A DNA stretch of 64,000 nucleotides from Planctomycetia bacterium. Lineage in GTDB: Bacteria > Planctomycetota > Brocadiia > Brocadiales > Brocadiaceae. Shown piece by piece: positions 45,420 to 54,629 of the stretch. The stretch's first letter is position 1, and every line of letters begins with the position of its first letter. The position numbers and the translations under genes were made by a program. The notes under the pieces are model-generated. The model ran no database searches. It was not told the DNA's origin and saw nothing but the letters and a program-made list of their open reading frames with translations. The stretch covers positions 1,284,259 to 1,348,258 of the forward strand of contig JABTVC010000002.1 in assembly GCA_015075005.1 (NCBI GenBank), read 5' to 3'.

Positions 45420-48057
45420 CTATGCAATCAAGGTTGCGCGGCATCCCTTGGTTGCAGCAGTTTTACACCAAACCGGTCCAGCTGGTTTGATGAGAAGCGC
45501 CAACACCCTTCCGGTATCGCCGTGAAAATACTCGTGAAACAAGAGATAATTTCGAAAATGTGGGTCTTTTTGAATTTTTTCGTTGTAACCAAATACAGGA
45601 CGATTCCCATCCTTATTTTGCAAAAATATTCGGGTCAGGCGCCGCGACAGCTCATTGGCAACATCATTGATGGTCATAAAATTCCCTGACCCCGTCGGGC
45701 ATTCAATCTTGAAATCGTCTCCATAATAGTGATGGAATTTTTGCAGTGATTCGATAATCAAATAATTCATGGGAACCAAATGGGTCCGCGCCAGTTGGAA
45801 TTGCCGCCAAACAAACCTGAGTCCGACTCAGCAGGCTGATAAGACACTGAAAATGTATTGTCATTAAAATGTAAGACAAGGGGTGCTCCAGGTGATAACG
45901 GGATAATGCCCGAACACCGTAATCAGACAAAAACTCACTTTCATCCAACATGCGCTTAAGCAGGTGTTTCATCCGGTGTCCCGCAGCAGTGAAAGCAGTC
46001 TCCGCTCGCCAATACGGGTTCGTTCCAGCGGGAAATCAGACTCGCCAGGTCAGGCCGGTTTTCCAGAAACCAATCGAGCCGCTTTTTTAAACGCCGGAAC
46101 CTGTTCAAGAAGGTGGCCTCATGGTCTCGACAGCAAAAGAGGAATTAATCCCACCATAGAGCGCACTTTCAACGGCAGTACCTCCTCACAGTTGCTATGA
46201 TTCGCTTTGGAGCAATGAAGAACATCATAAAAAATTCATCCTCTTCATTCCACAGATCAATGCCCTTGTTACCAATGTTTCTCATTGCACCGGCGATATA
46301 GAGGAAGTGTTCAAAAACTTGATTGCCAGATCCTGATAGATGGGATTATACGTTGACAATTCCAGGGCAATGCGCATGAGATTCAGACAATACATAGCCA
46401 TCCAACTTGTTCCGTCAGCTTGTTCTATATGACCACCGGTTGGCAACGCCGAACTTCGATCAAAGACGCCAATATTGTCCAATCCCAGAAAGCCCCCTGA
46501 ACAAATTGTGACCATGCTCATCCTTTCTGTTGACCCACCAGGTGAAGTTGAGCAAAAGTTTATGGAAGACGCGTCCCAGGAAATCAATATCACCTTCCCT
46601 TATTTCTTTTTATCAATTTTATAGACACGCCATGTTGCCCATGCATGGACAGGGGGATTCACATCGCCAAAGGCCCATTCGTAGGCTGGCAATTGTCCGT
46701 TGGGATGCATGTACCGTTCGCGGGTGAGTAGTAAAAGCTGCCCTTTGGCAAATTCCGGATCTACCATCACCAGTGACAGACAATGAAATGCCAGATCCCA
46801 TGCGGCATACCATGGGTATTCCCATGTATCAGGCATGGAAATAATGTCTGTGTTGTGAAGATGAACCCATTCTTGATTGAAAGTCATCCAACCGTTCACG
46901 AGGCGGTGGGGGTTGTCCACTGTCTCCCTTTAACCACCTGGTCACATCAAAATAGTAAAATTGTTTTGACCAGAGCATGCCGGCAAATGCCTGGCGCTGC
47001 ACATTCCTGGCATCTTCCTCTTTGATTTCTGACTGCACGTCAGCGTAAAATTCATCCGCTTCCTCAATGCTTTGCTGAAACATCTTGTTAAACTTTTTAA
47101 AAGGGCTGATAAGGCATGGTCCGAGAATCTTAAACAAATACTTATTGCCTTACCTGATGAAATGGTGCGCTGGTAATGTGCCGCCCTTTGGGTGCCTTTT
47201 TTGCAGGATTTATGGACCTCTCATGCCCGCTTACGATATAATCATTAATGCCGTCCTTTGAAAACCCTCCATAGCTGACGATCCGTACAACCGCCGGTAA
47301 TTCGTCTCATTTTCACAGAACAATAGCTCCGGTGCGCCATCACAATAAAGCCACCTGCTGCCAAGATCTCTGTGTTCTACACGGATGATTTCTTTATTTA
47401 CAGCAAACAGTTCAGGCTTAAAGTCTGTTAGTCCCCATGACCAGGTGTTTCTAAACCACAACTGTGGTATAATGGATACGGTCGCATCTTCCGGTCCCCG
47501 ATTGTGAACAGTAAAACGAATCAGAATATCTTCCGGCGAAACTTTGGCGTACTCAATAAACACGTCAAAGTACCTATTTTCATCAAATATTCCGGTATCA
47601 ATAAGTTCAAATTCCGGATCATGCCTTCCACGACGTTGATTTTCATTCACCAGCCCTGTATAGGGGAATTCTTTTGCGGGTACTTATACAGCATTTTCAT
47701 ATAAGAATGCACCGGGGTATTATCGAGGTAGTAATAATATTCCTTCACGTCTTCACCGTGATTCCCTTCGTTCCCTGTCAGACCAAAGAAGCGTTCTTTC
47801 AGGATTGGGTCACGGCCATTCCAGAGGGCAAGGAAAAGCATATCGTTTGTTTGTCATCACAAAACCGGCAATCCCTCTTCTCCCCATCGAAATGCCTTAC
47901 TCCGTGCTGCATCGTGGAAACATATTCCATGCGTACCCTGGGGACTATAATCTTCCCTGACGGGCTTTACTGGCGTTCCGTTACATATAGGACCCCATTT
48001 CTTCCACGATTTTTTTCCCGCTTTTATCTTCTTCAAGGCGCATTTTTCTGCATTCAT
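45420..48057 (-). pseudogene. MGH1/GH63-type glucosidase, full length but frameshifted many times
   Basis: Segments in order are [144 protein letters not shown] and RPVFGYNEK. They lie in several frames but collinearly over about 880 codons. This matches bacterial MGH1-type glycoside hydrolases with an (alpha/alpha)6 barrel, which cleave glucosyl links such as in glucosylglycerate or glucosides. [12 protein letters not shown] likely carries the catalytic acid. It is cytoplasmic, with no signal. It is one of the most damaged genes in the window. Confidence 0.82.
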
Positions 48058-48070
48058 AATGTTCTCCTTT

Positions 48071-49165
48071 TTATTCGCTAATCAGTTGAATTGTATGGCC
48101 ATCCGGATCTCTCACGAGAAACCCTCTTCCAAATGTCAGTTTCTTGTCAGGAACATCGATAATTCCTGAAGAGATAAATCGGGCACGGAATGCCCGTAAA
48201 CGTTTTACCAAAGGATCTATATTGCTCATACGCAGTGTTGTTTGCCAGTGCATCAGATCATTAGTCTGTTCATCTTCAGGCATTGGACGACCGTTTTTTG
48301 GTGTCAGGTATTCCAGAAATTCTATTCCTGGCCCGGAATCAGCCTTAAGCCCTGTAATCAGCAACCGTGCGCCGAATACATTATTGAGATGCTCCTGTTC
48401 CGTGCCGTAATTTTCATTTTTTGCGGAGACCTTCATGCCTAAAATATTACGGTAGAATTTTAAACTGGTCTTTGTGTCAGATACCACAATGGCGGTATGA
48501 TCAATTCCCAAAAACAGCCTATCATCATAATGCTGCCACCTGGGATTCCTCTTGTCAGGCGGGAAATGGATAATCTCGAGATTGTGCCCATCAGGGTCCT
48601 GAAAATAGAACGCCTTAATTCCGGCAGCTGCCTTGTTCCAGTCGGGAATTTGCTGAGGAGCGGTAGAAACGTGTTGCACCTTATATTTCCGCAGATGCTG
48701 GTACGCCCTTTCCATGTCGCTTACGACAATGGCCATATGTTGAAACCAGTGATCATTGCTGCGAGAATCCGGAGGAATGTGTTTTCCCTTATGAGTAAGA
48801 TATTCCGTCAACTCAATATATTCTTTACCCAATTGCAAACGAACCACCCGGATTCGCAAACCAAATATTCCATAAAAGTGGTCATAGTTATCTCCCCACA
48901 CTTCCATTTCAGAAACCGGCTTAAAAGAGAGCACTTTTGAATAAAATTCAATCGATCGATCCATATCTGCAACAGTTATTCCTATGGCTTCAACGATTGT
49001 TACTGCATGTGTTGATTTAACCGTCTCGGCATAAGCATTTGAAGTGAAGATGCCAACGGAAAGGAGAATCAAGAAGAATAAAGCTATTCGTTTAAACATG
49101 GTGTTGTTTATTTGATCCTTCATGTTTTCCACTTTCATTAACAAAATAAATCCTATTTCTTTCAC
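48071..49165 (-). CDS. Exported double VOC-domain (glyoxalase-like) protein
   Basis: Two VOC domains are seen: residues about 55-205 (AIGITVADMDRSIEFYSKVL, then FYFQDPDGHNLEIIHFP) and about 220-364 (HTAIVVSDTKTSLKFYRNIL, then FLVRDPDGHTIQLISE). Metal-ligand-type His and Glu occur in each. An internal ATG at 49099 starts MFKRIALFFLILLSVGIF, a good signal peptide ending AYAE, and may be the true start. The GTG at 49165 overlaps the GMC stop by one base. VOC enzymes catalyse isomerase, lyase or dioxygenase chemistry; the substrate is unknown. It is probably coupled to the GMC oxidoreductase. Confidence 0.82.
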   Translation of the reverse strand: MKEIGFILLMKVENMKDQINNTMFKRIALFFLILLSVGIFTSNAYAETVKSTHAVTIVEAIGITVADMDRSIEFYSKVLSFKPVSEMEVWGDNYDHFYGIFGLRIRVVRLQLGKEYIELTEYLTHKGKHIPPDSRSNDHWFQHMAIVVSDMERAYQHLRKYKVQHVSTAPQQIPDWNKAAAGIKAFYFQDPDGHNLEIIHFPPDKRNPRWQHYDDRLFLGIDHTAIVVSDTKTSLKFYRNILGMKVSAKNENYGTEQEHLNNVFGARLLITGLKADSGPGIEFLEYLTPKNGRPMPEDEQTNDLMHWQTTLRMSNIDPLVKRLRAFRARFISSGIIDVPDKKLTFGRGFLVRDPDGHTIQLISE

Positions 49166-50706
49166 TACTTAATTTGCTCTAACAGATGGTCTCCAACGCG
49201 AAGTGCATTTGCGATAATCGTTAAGCTTGGATTTACTGCAGAACTGGACGGAAAAAAGCTACCGTCAACCACATAGAGATTGTATACATCATGGGTTCGG
49301 CAGTTGGTATCCAGCACTGACGTTTTAGGGTCATTTCCAAAACGACAGGTACCACATTGGTGAGCAACCCCTTGAAGAGGGATTTTTTTACGAAAATAAA
49401 AAGAGCAGGGAACGATTTTATCCCCGCAATCAATAGATTTTAGGACTCCCGTCCAACGCTTCAGCAAACGATCGAAAGATTCTGTATTGTTGTCGGTATA
49501 TTCCAGATAAATCTTATCATTCTTTACGACCACCCTGTTGTCCGGATCAGGGAGATCTTCCCCGGTAAGCCACCAGTCGACAGATCTCATGGCCATTTCT
49601 TCCAATGCCAATGACGGTGTGATTCTGGGTGCATCCATCGAAAGCATATCCTTATTCGCTTTGCCCAGCAATTGTATGTGCCCCATCGGATAATCGTAAT
49701 CTTTTTCTCCCCAATAGAAGTCATTAATGGCCATTGTTTTCTGGAAGACGGTAAGATTCAATTTTTTCGTCAGACCGATCATCGCGGCGTTATTGTGCTT
49801 CATGAAATGGCGGCCAACAAGACCAGAACTGTTTGCCAGACCATGCGGGTGTTTATCATTTGCCGATTGAAGTAATAGAACGGCAGAATTAATTGCCCCG
49901 CAAGAGACGACAACAATATTTGCAGAAAACACTTCCAATGCACCATGTATTTTTGTCTGGACGGCTGTTACTATTTTTCCGTCAGGACTGGTCTGTAACC
50001 GTTCGACATGGGCGTTTGTGATTAAGGTGGTATTTGGATGTCTCAGAGCAGAACGTATGCAGATAATATCGGAGTCGGCTTTCGCATTTACAAGGCATGG
50101 AAAACCATCACAGGTATCACAGCGGATACAGCGGCTATTAATACGATTCGACTCCTCTAATTGAATTCCCAGAGGTAAATAAAATGGATGATAACCCTGC
50201 TTCAGCAGTGCGTCATGAATTTCCTGAATACGCGGTTCGTGGCTGACCGGTGGAAACGGAAAATCCTCCTTCCTGGCTGGTTCTGTGGGATCAAGCCCTT
50301 TCCGGCCATGTACTTTATATAATTTTTCAGCTTGGGTATAATAAGGTTCAAAGTCCTTATACCTGAGCGGCCACTCGGGTGAAATTCCACCTTTGTGAAT
50401 GATTTTTTCAAAATCATTTTTGCGAAACCGAAAAAGAGCAGCTCCATAAATTTTTGTGTTCCCACCCACCCAATAACCAATGCCAGGCCGAAGGGCTTTT
50501 CCTTCTTTGTCATACCATATTTCATCCGTGTGATAACGGTCTTTATGAAAGACTTCGATTGTATCCCAATTGGACTTTTCTCTTGGCAGATAAGAACCTC
50601 TTTCCAAAATGAGAATTTTTTTGCCGCTGAGGGCCAGGGCATGAGCTAAAGTTCCACCGCCGGCGCCTGACCCAATGATGATGACATCGTATCGATTGCT
50701 AGCCAT
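49165..50706 (-). CDS. GMC-family FAD oxidoreductase
   Basis: The FAD site is DVIIIGSGAGGGTLAHALAL. GGNTKIYGAALFRFRKNDF is followed by a C-terminal domain with GVAHQCGTCRFG (active-site His), CRTHDVYNLYVVDGSFFPSS and NPSLTIIANALRVGDHLL. The protein of 513 residues has no signal peptide. GMC enzymes oxidise alcohols or sugars such as gluconate, sorbose or choline. Its best context is the sugar-oxidation cluster and the second GMC gene at 61952. The VOC gene overlaps its stop. The frame is intact. Confidence 0.92.
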   Translation of the reverse strand: MASNRYDVIIIGSGAGGGTLAHALALSGKKILILERGSYLPREKSNWDTIEVFHKDRYHTDEIWYDKEGKALRPGIGYWVGGNTKIYGAALFRFRKNDFEKIIHKGGISPEWPLRYKDFEPYYTQAEKLYKVHGRKGLDPTEPARKEDFPFPPVSHEPRIQEIHDALLKQGYHPFYLPLGIQLEESNRINSRCIRCDTCDGFPCLVNAKADSDIICIRSALRHPNTTLITNAHVERLQTSPDGKIVTAVQTKIHGALEVFSANIVVVSCGAINSAVLLLQSANDKHPHGLANSSGLVGRHFMKHNNAAMIGLTKKLNLTVFQKTMAINDFYWGEKDYDYPMGHIQLLGKANKDMLSMDAPRITPSLALEEMAMRSVDWWLTGEDLPDPDNRVVVKNDKIYLEYTDNNTESFDRLLKRWTGVLKSIDCGDKIVPCSFYFRKKIPLQGVAHQCGTCRFGNDPKTSVLDTNCRTHDVYNLYVVDGSFFPSSSAVNPSLTIIANALRVGDHLLEQIK

Positions 50707-50775
50707 GTTGCTGCCTCATGATTTTAAAATTTATTCTTAACTTATTTACCCGCATCATTATCTCCTTTACCTTTA

Positions 50776-51579
50776 TCAGGTTTTTTGATTTTCCCGGTAG
50801 CCACACCGGAAAATACACCGTTTGTCATTATGGTGATGCAGCTTTGCACAAATAACCCCTCGGGCACCTTTTGCACATAAATACATCTCTGCTGCCAAAA
50901 GCATTCCAAGACCTGGGGCAGTCATGTAAATCCAGAAGGCGCTCCATATTCTGGACGGCATGGCAGATGCAAAGGAACGTGCAGGGTTCATACTCATACC
51001 GGATAATGGTGCTTCAAAAGTGACATAAATTGCTAATAATACTCCAGCAAATAGACCGGTAAAACTCGCAAGCTTTTGAGTGTTCGTTGCAATCAATATG
51101 ACCAGCATGAGACCAAAGAAATGGCAAAGTTCAGCTTAAAAGGCAATGAATACCCCTTTCGTACCAGGAACGGTCACGGCAAAGTTAACCGATGGATTAG
51201 CTAAAAAACTTCCGATCATTAATGCTGTGAGCCAAACCCCTGATAAACCGCCGGCAAACTGAGCAAGAATATAAAAGAATGCATCCCAGATTTTTATTTT
51301 ACCAAGCCGGAAAAAAGTGAGCGTGACTGTGGGATTGATATGTGCGCCGGATTGCTTTCCCCAGGGAGAATAAATGATCCCAACGGCTGTCAGTCCCATA
51401 GCAATGCCCATGATGACTCTTCGCAATAAAGGCTCTTCGATTGATTGTCGAAGTGGTGAGCCTGGATACTCCAGGATTGTGGCAAAGAGGCAGGCTGAAA
51501 CCATAAAAACACCTAAACCTGCGGCTTCCATCAAATATTCCGGCCAATGCTGACGAAATGTATCGATGATTTTAACCAT
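50776..51579 (-). pseudogene. MIP-family channel (aquaporin/glycerol facilitator), one frameshift
   Basis: The first part has three helices and the first NPA box as HINPTVT. After a break near 51125 the next frame carries three more helices and SMNPARSFASA, the second NPA box. Together they give a normal six-helix channel of about 265 residues. One base near 51130 restores the frame (FAFKAELCHFFGLMLVIL). The channel would pass water or small polyols. It lies between the GMC oxidoreductase and fructose bisphosphatase genes on the same strand. Confidence 0.85.
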
Positions 51580-51680
51580 TGTGTTCTTGTAGATAAGTTA
51601 TTGTGAAAGTGCTTTATTGAAATTATCTGTATTTTAAAAATCTAATGAAAAATGCAAAATATTTTCTCATGTACTACTCA

Positions 51681-52689
51681 TTATTGATCTTGTTCGTGCA
51701 TTGCCGAGAATTTTTCATAAAGCGACACTTCTTCGGTACTGCCGATTACCAGTGGCGCCCGTTGGTGAATAGATTCAGCCTGAATATCAAGAATCCGTTG
51801 CGTGCCTGTGCTGGCGCGGCCGCCGGCCTGTTCGACAAGAAATGCAAGTGGCGCACATTCATACAACAGGCGCAGCCCCTCTTTATGCCCTGCATCTTCA
51901 GGGTAGAAATAAACTCCTCCTTCTAACAAAACACGATGCAGGTCAACGACCAGTGCACCGGCATATCGGAGCGAGTAGCACTGTTCCTTGCTGTGGTCCT
52001 CGACCGGTCAGGGACTCAACGAACTTTTTGAACGTTAGAGGCCATTGAGAAAAGTGGGCCAGATTGGCGCTACACGTCACTCCCCGCACCGGACAGCGAA
52101 TATTCTCATGTGAAAGAAGAAACTCACCAAGGTCGTGGTCCAGAGTAAATCCATGAACACCATGGCCAATGGTATAAACCAGGACGGTACCCGGCCCATA
52201 CATCACATAGCCGGCAGCAACCTGATCGGATCCTTTGCGAAAAAACTCCTCTACCGGTACCGGACAATCTCCACTTTTTCGTTGATAAATACCAAATATC
52301 GTTCCAATACCACCGTTGATATCGGTATTCGAAGATCCGTCGAGCGGGTCTATACATAAAATATACCTTGCATCTGTTTGACACGTCAGGAACTTAACTT
52401 CATCTAATTCTTCAGAGACAATAGCAGCAACCAGTCCCGTCTTAGCAAATGCCTCGATGATTATCTCATTGCTGAACACATCCAATATTTTCTGGGTATC
52501 GCCAGTGGGATTTTTTCCTCCCGTCAAACCCAATTTACCTACTAACGCAGACCGGCCAAATTCGCGTGCAAGGATTTTAGCAGAAAAGGCCATCTGAACA
52601 AGCAGCGTTGAAAGTTTATCCGTAAACTCGGGAAACCTTCGTCTCCCATCCCCTATATGTTGATTCAATGTATATCCTATCTTTTCCAT
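51681..52689 (-). pseudogene. fbp: Fructose-1,6-bisphosphatase class I, frameshift near C-terminus
   Basis: The sequence TGLVAAIVSEELDEV is followed by CIDPLDGSSNTDINGGIGT, the metal-binding signature, then HDLGEFLLSHENIRCP. The frame breaks near 51975; [10 protein letters not shown] and [14 protein letters not shown] are in other frames, and [17 protein letters not shown] ends the enzyme. Total length is about 336 residues, as expected. A GGAG ribosome site precedes the ATG. It removes the C1 phosphate of fructose-1,6-bisphosphate in gluconeogenesis or the Calvin cycle. It sits just downstream of zwf. Confidence 0.9.
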
Positions 52690-52781
52690 AATACTTCTCC
52701 AAGTCGATCGTATTTATAAACTTCACCTCAAACAAGGTGGAGTCTCGCATAATGTACTGACGGCGTCTCTCCCCAAAATCA

Positions 52782-54315
52782 TTATTGACATTTCCTCCAC
52801 TCTCGTCCATCCCTTGCCATGAGGTCGTCTGCCTCCCGGGGTCCCCTGGGTCCTACCCAGCATAGTTAGGAAATTTTCGATGCGGCAGCGCTTTCCACAC
52901 GTCCTGAATTGGGGACACAACGCTCCACCCGGTTTCAATCATATCGTTGCGCTGGAACAAGGTTGCATCCCCCAGCATGCAATCATACAGCAACCTCTCG
53001 TAACCGGTACTGGGTATGCTGCCAAAATAATCCTTGTACCTAAATTCCATATCAACCGTTCCCAGGCGCACAAGCGGCCCTGGTACTTTAGCTCCAAAGT
53101 TTAGCGAAATACCTTCGTCTGGCTGAATATGGAGCACCAGTAAGTTTGGTTTCAGCATCCTGACATTGGTTTTTCTAAACAACACAAAGCAAGGCACGCT
53201 TGAATTGAATGGCGACCTCGGTGACGCGGCAGGAAGTCGTTTGCCGGTCCGCAGGTAAAACGGCACGTTTGCCCAACGCCAGTTATCAATGTACAGCTTC
53301 AGCGCCACAAATGACTCAGTGGCAGAGTCCGGAGGAACGTTTGGTTCTGAACGGTATGCAGGTACTTGCTTACCACCAATTGTGCTGTCTCCATACTGTC
53401 CCCTTACGGTATATTGAGGACTTCTTCAGGAGACAGAGTCTGAATGGCGCGTAAAATCTTGACCTGTTCATCACGCACGGCATCTGCCTCAAATGAAATA
53501 GGTGGCTCCATTGCCGTCAAGGTTACTAATTGAAACATATGGTTCGGCACTATATCACGAAGCGCTCCCGCTTTGTCATAAAAGCCGCCACGTTGCCCAA
53601 CACCAAGGTCTTCTGCAACCGTTATTTGCACGTGATCAATGTAGCGCCGGTTCCATATGGGTTCAAAAATACCGTTTGCGAATCGGAAGACCATGATGTT
53701 TTGAACCGTTTCTTTACCGAGGTAATGGTCAATGCGATAAATCTGACTTTCTTTCAACACTTCCTTGATTTCACGATTGAGGGCACGGGCAGACTCGATG
53801 TCGTGACCAAAGGGTTTCTCGATGATAACCCTACGCCAGCAATTATTCTCTTCACGGGTAAGTCCAGCGCTACTGAGTTGTTGAATAATCTGGGAGAAGA
53901 AATCAGCCTGTCGCAAGATAGTATAGGTAGTACCGTGCGTGCCTCGCTCTTTGTCCACCTCCACTAACAGGCCCTGAAGCTCTGATAAGCATTCGCATCC
54001 TGAACATCCCTGGCAGATAATAGAGCCTCTGGACGAACCAATTCCACAGGTCAGGATCAACCGGACTCGTGGCAAACTCTTTGATGTCATGGCTGATCTT
54101 CTCACGGAACTCTTCGTGGCTCATTCCACGTCGGGCAAATCCGACTACGGCAAACTCTTTGGGCATTAAGTGTTCTCTTGCCAGGTTATAAAGCGCAGGA
54201 ATGAGTTTACGCTTGGCCAGGTCTCCGGAAGCGCCGAAAACGACCATGATGCAGGGGTTACCTGTAGATGACCCAGTGGTTCACTAACTGCACTCTTTTC
54301 ATTTGTTCTTTCCAT
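52782..54315 (-). pseudogene. zwf: Glucose-6-phosphate 1-dehydrogenase, full length but frameshifted
   Basis: The ATG at 54315 (MERTNEKSAVSEPLG) is out of frame with VVFGASGDLAKRKLIPALYN, the NADP site, by one missing [29 protein letters not shown] (substrate site), [13 protein letters not shown] and [17 protein letters not shown] follow, and EADDLMARDGREW closes the protein at TAA 52782. At least four one-base breaks are spread over about 511 codons, the normal length. The enzyme starts the oxidative pentose phosphate pathway and makes NADPH. Its neighbours supply fructose bisphosphatase, transaldolase-PGI and ribose isomerase. Confidence 0.92.
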
Positions 54316-54455
54316 TCTTATTCCCCCTTACCACATGAACAATTTATAACCAAATTATATCGTCTTATAAATATTCATACTCACATTGATGCCTCGCAAT
54401 ATTTGTAACAATTTACTTTTTGAAAGAAACATCCGATGCATTTCCTGAATAAAAA

Positions 54456-54520
54456 CACCCTCTGGCCCTCTTTTAGAGGGGAGGCAGTCCCCTCTATCAA
54501 GAGGGGATTTAGGGCTGTGT
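54456..54520. repeat. Dispersed palindromic repeat, copy 3
   Basis: GGCCCTCTTTTAGAGGGG is followed by CCCCTCTATCAAGAGGGG and bordered by ACACCCT/AGGGCTGTGT. The left half matches the complement of the element at 27741 with few changes. Confidence 0.65.
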
Positions 54521-54629
54521 TTGATGCGGACAAATTCTTTACCCATACTCAGAATGTAAGAACCCGATATTTACTGAGATTTTTCAAAAAACTAAATTGT
54601 TACCGATACTTTAATCCTGCTTTGTTCTC

